Source: Hermatobates lingyangjiaoensis (lineage: Eukaryota > Arthropoda > Insecta > Hemiptera > Hermatobatidae). From it: a stretch of 64,000 nucleotides of DNA. Shown one piece after another: positions 12,383 to 22,598 of this stretch; position 1 is the first letter of the stretch, and each line of letters begins with the position of its first letter. A program made the translations under genes and the position numbers. Under the pieces are notes generated by a model, which was given only the letters and a program-made list of their open reading frames with translations, searched no databases and was not told where the DNA came from. The stretch spans positions 372,001 through 436,000 of the forward strand of contig JAPFBL010000236.1 of NCBI GenBank assembly GCA_026182355.1, in the 5' to 3' direction.

Positions 12383-13213
12383 GATGCAACATACATATAA
12401 AACCACTATGGGTCTAACTGACGACGGAAAAGTAAAGCTTATTTAGCCCGTTTATACTCATTGTCCAATCAATTTGTTTATGTGGAGCAAATTTCCAAAA
12501 CTGGCATCATATTTTGTATAAATGCCCAATACACGAAAAGAAAGGTCCACGTTCAAAAAAGAATTGACTATACCAGGTAGAAAGTGGCCAATGACTGAGT
12601 GCGAGATGATTGCTATTGAAACTCGCAAATTTGTAATATTCATAGATTCCATACACAAAGACAAATTGTAACATATCCCTTAAGAGTATTTATGTGTTAT
12701 TATAAGACCTAAATTAGTAATTATAAGAATATCAATAATATAATTATCATAATTTATAATATTAATATTAAGAATGAAATGTTATTCCTTTTGTACTGTA
12801 TTTTTCTACATGTAATTATTTGACAGTTAATGTATATATTGCATTAGAATTGTTTTTATTATTATAATTTGCAAATAAATACCTGCAATTTGTAAAAGGG
12901 AACAGGTGATACATGAAGTCCCTGATTTTGGGGGTTACCCAAATCAGGAAAACTAAAAAAAGGTCCAAAAGTTTGGTTAGTTTTTAGTATGTATAATTTT
13001 TGTTGTTATTTTCTCTTATTGGTTCAATTTATTTGATTTTCTAATACGCTACTCAAAAACTACCAGTATTAACGCCAACTCAGATAACCATAAACTACTA
13101 AGGCTAAGCGATTTGAACAAACCTGACGTACTAAACGGTCGGTTATTGCTGGATAAACAGCAATAAACAAATGATAATTGTGACTTTATGATTAAGGAAA
13201 TCATCACAAATGT

Positions 13214-13216
<3 letters not shown>
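12383..13216. other. Non-coding
   Basis: AT-rich. No gene or element recognised. Confidence 0.5.

Positions 13217-13254
<38 letters not shown>
13217..13254. repeat. (TA)n tract
   Basis: About 18 TA units at the left boundary of the next palindrome. Confidence 0.95.
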
Positions 13255-13260
<6 letters not shown>

Positions 13261-13267
13261 TTATATA

Positions 13268-13480
13268 TGATCAAACCACAATAAGAAGATGGGAAAACAA
13301 GACTAAGATCTTTCTACCGTAACAAGCGGTCTTCGTCAACTGAGTTGGGTTTTTGACTCTGACGAAGACCGCTTGTTACGGTAGAAAGATCTTAGTCTTG
13401 TTTTCCCATTTTCTTATTGTGGTTTGATCATTGATTGTTCTTTCACGTGTTTATGTGAAATCTTTATATATATATATATA
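13268..13480. mobile_element. Family A palindrome
   Basis: Arms of about 75 bp share a private variant (TTTCTACCG on the left, CGGTAGAAA on the right, where most copies have CAACCG/CGGTTG). Such arm-matched variants mean the two arms came from one source or have been homogenised. The right arm continues to TTATGTGAAATCTTTATATA. The centre lies near 13,341-13,352. Confidence 0.85.
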
Positions 13481-13518
13481 AAATAATCTCAATAAATTGA
13501 TCTTGACCTCTTTTATTC

Positions 13519-13880
13519 TATTGTATGTTTTGTTATTGATGTATTTGTACAACGTTTCGATGTATTTGTATATCATATTAAGGGCTAAAATTAGAGTAAG
13601 AACATTTACCAAAACAATCTACAACTCACATAGAGAACTAACACAATTATTTAGACCAACAGATACATACATTATAAAATAACCTTTTGTATGTATCTGT
13701 TGGTCTCAATAATTTGTGTTAGTTCTCTATGTGAGTTGTAGATTGTTTTGGTAAATGATTATAGTTTTAACTCTAATTTTAGCCTTGAATATGATGTACA
13801 AATACATCGAAACGTTGGCCCAGAAAGGAGTTTATTTTCCTTTATATGACCTAGCCCTCAATAACAAAACATACAATATA
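13519..13880. mobile_element. Palindrome with hammerhead-like end (family E type)
   Basis: Inverted arms meet near 13,680 (left ACCAACAGATACATAC, right GTATGTATCTGTTGGT) and extend out to TTGTATGTTTTGTTATTGA and its inverse. The right arm carries a perfect six-pair hairpin GATGTA-CAAA-TACATC, then GAA, self-complementary ACGT, T, and GGC able to pair with the upstream GCC. The right arm is about 45 bp longer near its outer end. Confidence 0.75.
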
Positions 13881-13896
13881 TATATAATAATAATAA

Positions 13897-14120
13897 TAAT
13901 AACATGTCACAATAAACACGTGAAACAACAATCATAAACTGCTGTAAGAAATTCCAAAAATGGAATTAGCATCTTTTGACCAAAATACTGGTCTGTGAGA
14001 GTAACACTTAAATATCGGTTCGAGAGCTAGTTATTTCGGTCGAAAGATCTCAGCCCAATTTCTGAATTTCCTACAGTGGTTTTAATGTTGATTTTTATTT
14101 TAAGTTTTTATTGGAAAATT
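13897..14120. mobile_element. Old family A palindrome
   Basis: Diverged arms: left AATAAACACGTGAAACAACAATC, right GGTCGAAAGATCTCAGCC ... CTACAGTGG. It follows an (AAT)n/(TA)n patch. The outward order matches family A but divergence is high. Confidence 0.6.
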
Positions 14121-14404
14121 TTGTTATGTATATATAAATAATCACAGTTACATATATGATGAAAACTGATGAAAGAAAAAGTCATAAGGAAAAATTCAAG
14201 TTGTACTACAAAAAGAAGTCAACCTATATTACAAAGATAAGAAGACACACAATCTGCTCCTGAGGTGACTGGAAGAAGATTTTCTAGACCTTCAGCATTG
14301 TCATTTAATCTACAGACACATATACATCTACTACAGATGAATGTGAAAACCTGGCTCTAAGTACATCGGGCAGTACATTGATCGAACCTCACAAAGTAGC
14401 TTTA
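14121..14404. other. Non-coding
   Basis: Nothing recognised. Confidence 0.5.
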
Positions 14405-14570
14405 ATATTGTTAGGTGAAATGCAAAGTACGGTAGCTAATTTACTCGTATATCAGTTCAAGTTAATGAAGGCTTAAGCTAAAATATTTTCTGGTTATTTC
14501 TTTGTATGCTCACATTACGACGTATCAAGATATTTCTGTTTTCACTAAATATGGCCTATCACGGCTTATT
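14405..14570. repeat. Dispersed repeat R2, copy b
   Basis: Second copy of 11,511-11,680, same orientation, moderately diverged. Confidence 0.7.
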
Positions 14571-14802
14571 GAAATTAGAATCATATCTGAGTACTACAGT
14601 AATTCATTAACTACTACATATGTCTCCAGGAGGTTGACATTTCTCATAAGATTTCGTCTTCCCAAGAAGCATGTCTAAGAGAAACAAAAAGTACGACTGA
14701 CAAGGGAGATGCTCATAAAGGGCTTGACTATCACACAGCGGCAGGAAAACATTGGAACTCCAAATCTCAGGAATCCTGCATATAAAATAAAAAAATCGCT
14801 CA

Positions 14803-15183
14803 ATGAGAGAAATTTTTGCAATTCCCAGAAACAATGAGTCTAGAACCAATGATGAAATAGGTCAAGAACAAGAACTGAAACTATACGCTCTGATTGCCCA
14901 TCTAAAGACAGTCCTTGAGACCTACCAGAGGCAAGCAGTACTAGGATTGATATATAATCACTCGATTACAAGCCAAAAGCTCGTGCAATGCAAACTCACT
15001 ACAATGTCTCAATGTCTCTTGGACAGATGTTATGACAACTTTAGCCAGGCGAAAGGAAAATTGCGCAAAAGATGGAGGCCATCAAAGCTAAAAGTGTATG
15101 TGCAGAAACTGCTGGTAATTCAGGAAATATATGTTGACAGAAGACCTGATTGTAATAATATATATAACAATATTTCATGGTAA
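14803..15183 (+). CDS. Unrecognised 126-codon ORF, doubtful
   Basis: This is the longest ORF apart from the transposon fragments. It starts at an ATG at 14,803 and ends before TAA. The product would be soluble, with a Gln/Lys/Leu-rich middle and basic residues around codons 85-100 (KGKLRKRWR). No signal peptide, membrane segment or known motif is visible. It ends about 150 bp upstream of the PLE nuclease relic, so it could be a decayed transposon region or chance. No splice sites or partner exons are evident. Confidence 0.2.
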   Translation: MREIFAIPRNNESRTNDEIGQEQELKLYALIAHLKTVLETYQRQAVLGLIYNHSITSQKLVQCKLTTMSQCLLDRCYDNFSQAKGKLRKRWRPSKLKVYVQKLLVIQEIYVDRRPDCNNIYNNISW

Positions 15184-15239
15184 AAAGGCAAAATCAAAAA
15201 TCAATATTCAAAACTCAGTAAACAATCAGCTAGTTTGAG

Positions 15240-15290
15240 TGTGACTCTGATGAAGAACTTGTTTTTGTTCAGAGATCTCATTTCTGAGCT
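15240..15290 (+). ncRNA. Decayed family A hammerhead-like motif
   Basis: GACT-CTGATGA-A-GAAC...GTTC, then CAG where GAA is expected, then the self-complementary AGATCT. It has family A order, but GAA is altered and the return strand of stem I is lost. It lies just upstream of the nuclease relic. Confidence 0.4.
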
Positions 15291-15338
15291 ACTTAATCTG
15301 GTTTAGGCATTATAGATATAAAATACATGCATATTGTT

Positions 15339-15709
15339 AATGCATAAGTGATTGTAAAACAAATATATATTGGACAGACGGGAAGAACCCTAAAAATAAG
15401 ATTTAAAGAACATCTTAAGGACTATTTAAATAATACAAATAAATCAAATTTTCAAACCACCTGACTGAACACGGACATACACCTGACAGCTTAGAAAACA
15501 CAATGGACTTACTACAGACAGGACAGAGACTCAACATAACTGAACAGATAGAAATATATAAACATAAAAATACGGGTAAATTAATAAATGAACAAATAAA
15601 TTACCAATCTGATATTTTATGTAAATCATTAATAAAAATAAAAAGACGACTGGACAGGCAGGATGACAAAGTTAAAAAAAATCAAAAACCCAAACTAGAT
15701 AATAGCTAA
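15339..15709 (+). pseudogene. Penelope-like element GIY-YIG endonuclease fragment
   Basis: Two frames together give a recognisable PLE endonuclease. The first frame reads IYIGQTGRTLKIRFKEHLKD (from 15,363). After a one-base loss near 15,455 the second frame reads NHLTEHGHTP, then a DLLQTGQRLNITEQIEIYKHK stretch, up to TAA at 15,707-15,709. YIG, the Arg of T-x-R, R-x-x-EH, the N-H...H-x-H cluster and the Glu before EIYK are the expected landmarks. In PLEs this domain sits C-terminal to the reverse transcriptase and nicks target DNA. No reverse transcriptase is seen upstream, so this is a 5'-truncated, frameshifted copy. Confidence 0.8.
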
Positions 15710-16744
15710 AAACCAAAAAAGTTAAAATAATAATATCAGGATAGTAGTGGACTTAAGAGATAACCAACCCCCTACATAACAGCTCAGTAGGTTTGTTGCG
15801 ATCGAAGATGGACAACGTCTGAAAGCGCTCCAACTCCAGGATCATCTTACAAGGTATGACGGTTTTACCTATTTCTAATATAAGTTATAGATATAAACAA
15901 CATCTATCAAGAGTTATTGATAACGACAAAATAACATACAACTCAAGAAGAACAAACACTTACTGTAATTGATATCTTGAACTGTTTTTTGCCTTTAGAA
16001 GGTGACTAGGAGAGAAAAAAAAAGTGAGAGAGCTTTTCTTTGGTAAAAAATAAGAAAGTTTTGATAACTAAGACCTCTCTCTCACATTAGGCAGTTGTAA
16101 CCTAACTCATACACAATGCACATATACTGATAGTTCTAGTAAATTCAGATTGAAAGTTATTTGAAGAAAACGACTTTTTCTAGTATCAATTTATTTGTAA
16201 ATTCTAATTTTTTTTTTATATTCATGAATATAAAACACGCAGTAGGATGATAAAGTAGAGGGTGCTACACGGGGCTTTATAGGAAGCAGGAGATAACAAG
16301 AGACACCATTGACCTGCGGTTCATAACTTTTTTCGATTCACATACCACTTGGAAGTACATTACCCTAAATAAAACCGTTTTGTAGAAACTATTATACTTT
16401 ATAAAATTCCTTATTGAAAATCAAATTATAAATTGTAATATTTTATTGGAACAGTAAGGATCACGGTCCTGTCCGTGGTTGAATGAGTTCTTCTCTGTAG
16501 CGGTTCTTAACCATTGAAGCATGCATTATTCAGAAAGCAGTATACAATTTTAAATAATTACTATTTAAAAACAAAACTATCAAGTTAATCAATTCTTAGA
16601 AATTATATAGTCATCACATAGTAAGTTCTATTAATTAAGCAGTGCTCTTCATCAGGTAAATCTGCCCAAGTGGGCTTAGTGGACTCATAATCAACATATA
16701 ATAATCATCTCATATAGAGTGTATGACACCTTTGAACTAAAGAA
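15710..16744. other. Non-coding, possibly PLE 3' flank
   Basis: Begins directly after the nuclease stop. It contains a short CG-bearing patch (15,795-15,860) and a run ending ACAAACACTTACTG (15,951-15,964) that resembles the outer part of family B. Otherwise AT-rich. Confidence 0.4.
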
Positions 16745-16746
16745 TA

Positions 16747-17672
16747 CGAGGTGTGTAAATAAAGTAGTGAGACTGGCAACGTCGCTTTCGATCTGGCAAC
16801 GCTGGAGACGCGTGGCCTTGAGTAGCGTCAGGTGCACGTGTGATGCGCCTCCAGTATGAATCTGAACTCGCCACAGTCATTTGTTTGTCCGTAGCGTTGG
16901 TTTTCGTGAAATGGTTTTTTCTTGAGCGTTTTAAAAATGAATGACCTCAAAGTTGAGCAGCGGTGTGCAATCAAATTTTGCTTCAGACTTGGACATAATG
17001 CAACCGAAACTTTTGAAAAACTTCAGGAGGCCTATGGAGAACGTGTTTTATCAAGGGCACAGGTTTTTCGTGTGTTTAAGGAATTTTCAGAAGGAAGAGA
17101 GTCGATTGAAGATGAACCACGAAGCGGAAGGCCTTCAAGTGCAAACACCGATGAAAATGTCAACAGAGTACGGAACCTTGTGCGTTCAGATCGACCCTTG
17201 ACAGTCAGAATGATCGGGGAACAGTTGAATTTGAATCAAAAGTTTGAAAAAGAGTCCTTCGTGTGCGGCCAAACATCAAAGACAAGTGGGTGTTGCATCA
17301 CGACAACGCGCCCTGTCACACTGCCATCTCAATAAACGAGTTTTTGGCCAGTAAAAACATTCCTGTTGCTCCTCAGCCTCCTTATTCACCAGACTTGAGT
17401 CATTGTGACTTTTTCCTCTTCCCGAGATTGAAAAATCACCTCAAGGGAACTCATTTCGGGACACTACAAAACATACAAACTGCTGTAACCGACCAGCTGA
17501 AGGCCATTCCAGAATCCGAGTTCCAGCAATGCTACAATGATTGGAAGGACCGTCTCCAGCGCTGTGTGGCTTCCGAAGGGAACTATTTTGAAGGTGACAA
17601 TATCACATTGTAATTATATTTGAATAGAAAATTTAAAAAAAATCAGTCTCACTACTTTATTTACACTCCTCG
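16747..17672 (+). mobile_element. Internally deleted mariner element
   Basis: TIRs of about 30 bp start CGAGGTGTGTAAATAAAGTA and end with the reverse complement, with TA at 16,745-16,746 and 17,673-17,674. Length is 926 bp against about 1.3 kb for intact mariners; roughly 370 bp of transposase is missing. Its 5' end recurs in both arms of 35,335-35,785 and as a 57-bp stub at 51,169-51,225. Confidence 0.93.
16937..17613 (+). pseudogene. Mariner transposase, central deletion and frame break
   Basis: The start is the ATG at 16,937, where the similarity begins, rather than an upstream non-ATG codon. The first about 95 residues form the N-terminal HTH region (EQRCAIKFCFRLGHNATETF, then SGRPSSANTDENV) that binds the TIR. 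After about 17,235 the sequence jumps across a deletion and continues in another frame from about 17,263. That part contains WVLHHDNAPCHTA and PPYSPDLSHCDFFLFPRL. The Asp of HHDN and the Asp of HCDFF are separated by 34 residues, the DD34D spacing of true mariners. The first catalytic Asp lies in the deleted segment, so the protein cannot be active. It ends at TAA 17,611-17,613. Confidence 0.92.
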
Positions 17673-17674
17673 TA

Positions 17675-17770
17675 TATACCTAAAGAAGAATACTACGTGT
17701 TCGAAACAGGTTCTTTTATCAAGAAAACTTGTTTATGTGAAGACTTAAGGTATAGTATCCAAGAATCAGT
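17675..17770 (+). mobile_element. Family F relic
   Basis: CCTAAAGAAGAATACTACGTGTTCGAAACAGG-like sequence directly after the mariner, with a GAA(T)AC/GTGTTC hairpin followed by GAAAC. It resembles 3440-3480. Confidence 0.4.
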
Positions 17771-18522
17771 AAATACCACGTTGTAACTGAGTGCATAACT
17801 AAGAAGTTAATCAATATTTGGAATAAAGAACTTTAGAGTAAACAAAAATGATGTTAATAATTTACAGTTGTTAACACTTGAAATGTATAAGCCGCGAGGA
17901 GAACTGTCCAACGCCATACAAAAGCGACTACTCAAGTAGCCTGGAGTGTAGTAGTTCTATAAAATTTTAAAATAGATAATCCTGGTTTACAATCATAAGG
18001 ATCCTATTGATGAAGACTATTGCTAATAGAAAATGATTTTCTATTTTAATGATTGTAAATAATTTATTTCTTCATTATCTCCATTACTGATTAATGACTC
18101 CACTGACCAAGTGGTAAGCATAACACAGTTTTAAATTGTTTACTAAGATGATTTCGGACCTTATACTTTTGGTAAAGATTTACAGTTTAAGAAAGGAATA
18201 TATTATTGAATCCCTGAAAAAACTTGATTGCAGGATAGCCGTATGGTCTGGCCATCTTCAAGAAGAGAAAGAAATTTATTTAAAATGGTATTCAACTGAA
18301 AGGTACATATTTAAGATATAAGGAAACAATAAGATAGGAATAATAAAGAGATATAAACTTTTGCGACCTGCCTTTTAACTGGCGAATTAAATCTATGAAT
18401 TACTGGTTTTATAGTCTTTGAAACCCCATATTAGCGGCAGAACTTTATGGCTAACTTAAGTTGCCTGAAGTAAGCTCATATTAAATTCATGCATTTTTTC
18501 ATTACCACAGAGGTTAGTAACA
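17771..18522. other. Non-coding
   Basis: AT-rich. A 61-codon ORF at 18,136-18,321 has no recognisable motif. Confidence 0.45.
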
Positions 18523-18730
18523 TTAATATTAAAATTACAGTAATCCGTCTTACCTCGTACCCTGCTGCTGAAGCTCTTAGACCGGTTTCGGGCGTCACCC
18601 ATCTTCAATAAGAACTGATCAACTATTGAGTTGATCAGTTCTTATTGAAGATGGGTGACGCCCGAAACCGGTCTAAGAGCTTCAGCAGCAGGGTACGAGG
18701 TAAGACGGATTACTGTAATTTTAATATTAA
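18523..18730. mobile_element. Family G perfect palindrome
   Basis: Two 100-bp arms (18,523-18,622 and 18,631-18,730) are exact reverse complements around an 8-bp spacer. It is GC-richer than its surroundings and has no (TA)n flanks. Each arm holds a hammerhead-like motif pointing outward (plus 18,638-18,680, minus 18,573-18,615). An ORF beginning at 18,645 only reads through the arm. Confidence 0.85.
18638..18680 (+). ncRNA. Hammerhead-like ribozyme motif, family G
   Basis: GTTCTTA (18,638-18,644), TTGAAGA, one T, GGG-TGACG-CCC, GAA, self-complementary ACCGGT (18,667-18,672), C as H17, then TAAGAGC (18,674-18,680). The last pairs with the first GTTCTTA over seven positions including one G-U. 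The core begins UUGAAGA rather than CUGANGA, which would weaken catalysis. The mirrored copy is on the minus strand. Confidence 0.5.
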
Positions 18731-19021
18731 GCTCATATTATTAAGGATTGCAAAACCATTGTTGGTCATGGTACTTCGGAGTTATATAACAAGACATATT
18801 TTAGAGATAGTGCAGGAAAAAATATTGAAGAATCGAGTTCATCACGATGACAGCACGAACTTTTACCATATTAAAGAAAACACGACTTATTTTATATCAT
18901 ATTCTGCTAAAGATATTGCATAGATTTATGTAGAAGTAAATGTAAATGATGATCTCTGCTTGAATTAAGAAGATATATTCAAAAGAATTTGGTCAATAAT
19001 ATTAATGTTTATATAAAGTTC
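18731..19021. other. Non-coding
   Basis: Nothing recognised. Confidence 0.5.
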
Positions 19022-19245
19022 AATTTATATAAAGAAACATAGATAGATTCAAAACAAGCACTTTCAAACACTAATTTTTAGTTTGAACTGTCATCACGAG
19101 AGATAAGAAAGAGTGGTGTAGAGACGCTTGGAGACCCCAGCCGTCAGCAAAATTAGAGACTGCAAGTGTCTTTTTAATATCTATTTTTCTTTATCTATAT
19201 TGAACTTTATTTGTCCCATTAGGATCGATTTTACATCGTAAAATT
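19022..19245. mobile_element. Family B palindrome, decayed
   Basis: Left CAAACACTAATTTTTAGTTTGAACTGTCATCA, right AAAATTAGAGACTGCAAGTG. The CTGANGA segment of the right arm is deleted at the centre (about 19,125-19,150). It ends near GGATCGATTTTACATC, before TA. Confidence 0.65.
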
Positions 19246-19263
19246 ATATATATATATATATAT

Positions 19264-19575
19264 AGCATTATCAAGAAAACGACCCAAAAAGGCAACAAAC
19301 GTTTCAAGGCAAACTGTAGGTAACTGTAAATAGAAAACATACACTTACAGTCTCTCATTTTTGGTTTAACCGTCATCAGAAGAGAAGAGATAGTTACACC
19401 AACCACACTTGCTAAGTGACTCCAACCACACTTGTGTGGTCTACAACTGTCGCTTCTTAAGTCCGCTTGGCGTCTCTATCTCTTCTCACCTGATGAAGGT
19501 TAAACCGAAAATTGGAGACTGTAAGTGTATGTTTTCTACTTACAGTTTACATATAGTTTACCCTGAAACATGTAT
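19264..19575. mobile_element. Family B palindrome
   Basis: Left arm ends in ACACTTACAGTCTCTCA ... CCGTCATCAG. The right arm has CACCTGATGAAGGTTAAACCGAAAATTGGAGACTGTAAG. It starts at (TA)n about 19,240-19,263. The outer ends AACGTTTCAAGG and CCTGAAACATGT are inverted. Confidence 0.75.
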
Positions 19576-19594
19576 ATATAAACTATATTGATAC

Positions 19595-19695
19595 AAAGAA
19601 CCTCAGAAATGAAACAGAAACTGACTACTATATTTCGATGTCCTCGTCATTAGGAAGATAGAAACGAGTCGCTCCGCAGGCAGCCATATATATAT
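19595..19695 (-). mobile_element. Family C single arm
   Basis: Reads outward on the minus strand: CGGAGCGACTCG, then CTAATGACGAGGACATCGAAATATAGTAGTCAG. It ends at a TA run at 19,686-19,699. Confidence 0.65.
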
Positions 19696-19699
19696 ATAT

Positions 19700-19850
19700 G
19701 GGTATTTGTATCGGTCGGTCGACGCATTCACGTCTCCCCTCCTTCGTACCTTCTCCTTTTCCTTTTTCTCCTCTACTGAAGACAGCCGAAATGATCAAAA
19801 TTCGTGAGTGTTAATCCTCTTTTTTGTGTTCTCTAGTTGTAATTTTAATT
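19700..19850 (+). mobile_element. PLE-like single arm (family D type)
   Basis: Pyrimidine-rich 3' UTR-like sequence, then CTACTGAAGACAGCCGAAATGATC and GTGAGTGTTAATC. It is followed by (TA)n at 19,850-19,868. The core is degenerate. Confidence 0.45.
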
Positions 19851-19869
19851 ATATATATATATATATATA

Positions 19870-20115
19870 AAACCTACTGAGATCGATACTTTGAATATCA
19901 GTTCCTCATCAAAAAAAGATAAGGAGAAAAAGGACACATTTGGTCAGAAGGTTACATAGAGGTCTAGTCACCTGATCTTTGCCATCCTACTCTGACCATA
20001 TCTCCCCCTCTTTTTATTTAACTCTTATCTTCTCCTGACGACGAACAATGGCTCAAAATATGAATTTTATTAAGTGGTTTGTTTTGTTTTATTGAATTTA
20101 ATTTTTCTAATGTCC
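19870..20115. mobile_element. Family D inverted pair
   Basis: The right arm has CTCCTGACGACGAACAATGGCTCAAAATATG. The left arm, read in reverse, has TTTGATGAGGAACTGATATTC. The arms are diverged and the centre is pyrimidine-rich. Confidence 0.5.
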
Positions 20116-20279
20116 CACTGGATAACGTTTTCCATAGTTTCAAGTTTTTATACATACACAAGTAGTACATATTGTATATATGCAAATATATAATATATAC
20201 AGTAAACAATACAATATATTTTATAATAATTATATTATATAATATAAATAAATAAATATATATATATATATATATATAT

Positions 20280-20450
20280 TCGGTGTCCAACCATCGCATT
20301 GCAAGTGCACTTGGTTTCCTTATCTCTTCTGTCCTGATGACGGTTGAACCAAAAATTATAGACAGTAAGTATGTTTTTCTATTTCCTGTGTACCTATGGT
20401 TTACGCTTAAACGTTTGTTGTCCTTTGTGGATCGTTTTCTCGATGATAGT
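20280..20450 (+). mobile_element. Family B single arm
   Basis: Family B right arm following (TA)n at about 20,257-20,279: CTGTC-CTGATGA-C-GGTTGAACC-AAAA, then TATA-GACAG, where CTGTC and GACAG are complementary. GAA has decayed to AAA. It ends near GGATCGTTTTC before TA. Confidence 0.65.
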
Positions 20451-20647
20451 ATATATATATAAATGCATTAATCAACATAAATTACTCTACAATAAAAGAA
20501 ATCAAAACAAGAATAAAAAAATGAACATTTCTGATAACTTACAAAAGAACAGTTATTTTAGTAATAACTACCTCAAAAAGTCTTCGACATTATTTTTTAT
20601 ATTTATGATACTTCTTGAGATATGTATGTACTTATAAAACAGGATTC

Positions 20648-20755
20648 AGAATAAACATGTGACATAAAAATCAACGTCTAAACCACAGTAAGAAAATTAG
20701 AAATGAGACTAAGATCTTTCAAGCAAAACAACTGATCTTTGTCGGAGTTACACTT
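20648..20755 (-). mobile_element. Old family A left arm
   Basis: Order of family A words is kept: AATAAACATGTGACATAAAAATC, AAACCACAGTAAG, ACTAAGATCTTTCAAGC, TGATCTTTGTCGGAGT. No right arm seen. Confidence 0.6.
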
Positions 20756-21762
20756 CATATACATACCACGTATTTATTTCAAACTTTTCTTATATACATA
20801 AAATTTGTATTTATTTATTGACACGATCAGCACAAAACTTATGAAAGCAGATGCGAGGGTGGAATGGTAGTATCAACAAATATCAAGAGGGTTGTGTCTG
20901 GGGAAAGGACAGTGGATGATTGAAATCTTGATAGGAATTTATTTGATGATCTGCTGGAGCAGTGTAAGTGTAACTTAGGTCAGAGTAGGGATTACGATGA
21001 AGAATATGAATCGTTAAAGGGGCTCACTTTTTTCAGCAGTACTTAGGTTATAACTTGATTATTGCTGGATTAGTTGAAAAATTTAAGAGCCTTACAACGT
21101 AGGATTATGAGTTTGGGAATTGCAATTGTTAGTGTCTGGAAGCTCAGCATTAGCAGCGAAAGGATTTGTAATCACTTCTATAAGCTGGATTAAGTACAGG
21201 TTATTGAGGTTTACAACAATATTATTTGATGTTAATTTGAAGTTACCCTGGAGAAGGAAGTGACTTGTCAAAAGTGGTTTTGTTAAGGCTGGTGCTTGCG
21301 GGTTACACTTACAGCATAAGTCGGTTAGCGGGTTAGTCGGTATGTTGACGAAAGTTACCGTGTATCTTGCAGACTGTACTTGACTCACCAAACACCCGAC
21401 ACAAACTGAGCTTTCCGTGACTCAGCTGCCCACTCTTGCCACCTGTCAGCCCATTGGTCGCCCCCCCTCCCTTGGTCCTTACTTCACCAAGTCTTTCAAA
21501 CTTCGCTTTATACTACTTGCTTTACTCTTCAATCATATTTTCCAAGAAATAATACGTCATATATATTTCAAGAAAAACGTAAAGCAACTTTCTTATTATA
21601 TAAATTTCCAATGGTTGACTGTATCACAAGATTTAACTTCATACTAGAAATATGAGCTTGAATTTACAAAATTAGTAACTATTGAATTTCAATAGAGATA
21701 AGAATGGAATATTTTCTCTGCACACATGTACATCTGCTACATATATATAGTAAAATAATAAC
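20756..21762. other. Non-coding
   Basis: Slightly GC-richer between 20,830 and 21,490. Short ORFs at 21,092-21,391 (minus) and 21,417-21,647 (plus) have no recognisable domain. Confidence 0.45.
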
Positions 21763-21946
21763 AAGATTTCACATAATTACGTGAAATAACAATCAATGAT
21801 CAAACCACAATATGAAATGGGAAAAAAGATCTTTCAACCACAACAAGCGGTCTTCGTCAGAGTAAAAAATTCGGTTTTTGACTTTGATGGAGACCGCTTG
21901 GTCTTTTTTTGTCCCTCATTTCATATTGTAGTTTGATAATTGATAT
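21763..21946. mobile_element. Family A palindrome
   Basis: Left arm from ACAAGATTTCACATAATTACG to CGTCAGAGT. The right arm is interrupted (GACTTTGATGGAGACCGCTTG, then GTCTTTTTTTG) and lacks the GAA-AGATCT part. Sense words such as CAATATGAAATG mark a subfamily shared with 7559, 48,785 and 58,338. Confidence 0.75.
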
Positions 21947-22598
21947 AGTAAAATATACGAGTATATACTACTCATATCTACAGATGATTGTTTATTTGTC
22001 TACGCGGTCCGAACTCTTGAATCTATTAAATTTAATCTAATATTGCGTAATTTGTTTTTTCTTACTCTCTAATTGTTCCGAATATAAATTTACTTAAGTT
22101 TATATTTCAATAATGATAACGTTTATATAAATAGACATTATTCTAGAATCTACAATAATCTAGATTATAGTATCTAAAAATATACTCGACCATCATAACT
22201 GAGTCAACTGGAGGTGAATCAATGGTTCTCGGTTTGTTATTCAAATTATAAAATTTGTCATTTGTCATTTCTTTCTAATGACAATGGATACCAAAACATT
22301 TAACAGAACCTTTGCCCCTGATAAATATTTTATTTATGTGTTTCACCAGTGATTGATTAGTATATTGTCAGTAACCTGCACATAATCTAAAAGAAGCTGC
22401 TCAGTTGCCTTTCGTCTCCTGGCTATACCACTTCCTTTACCTCCATTGGAAGTGAGCCCTAGTTTCTAGTTTTCATTCGTGTTTGCTTCTGTTTTTGAAT
22501 TATAAATCGGTTCAGATCTGAATTCATTTGACTTAGTAAGCGCGTATAGTGCTGGCCTCTGCATTCCTATTTCTCTGTAAGTTTTGTTGACTTCCTAT
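21947..22598. other. Non-coding
   Basis: AT-rich. Nothing recognised. Confidence 0.5.

Noticed and set aside
14803..15183. 126-codon ORF as part of the PLE at 15.3 kb
   Set aside because: No reverse transcriptase motif is visible in any frame, so I could not link it to the nuclease. Listed only as a doubtful ORF.
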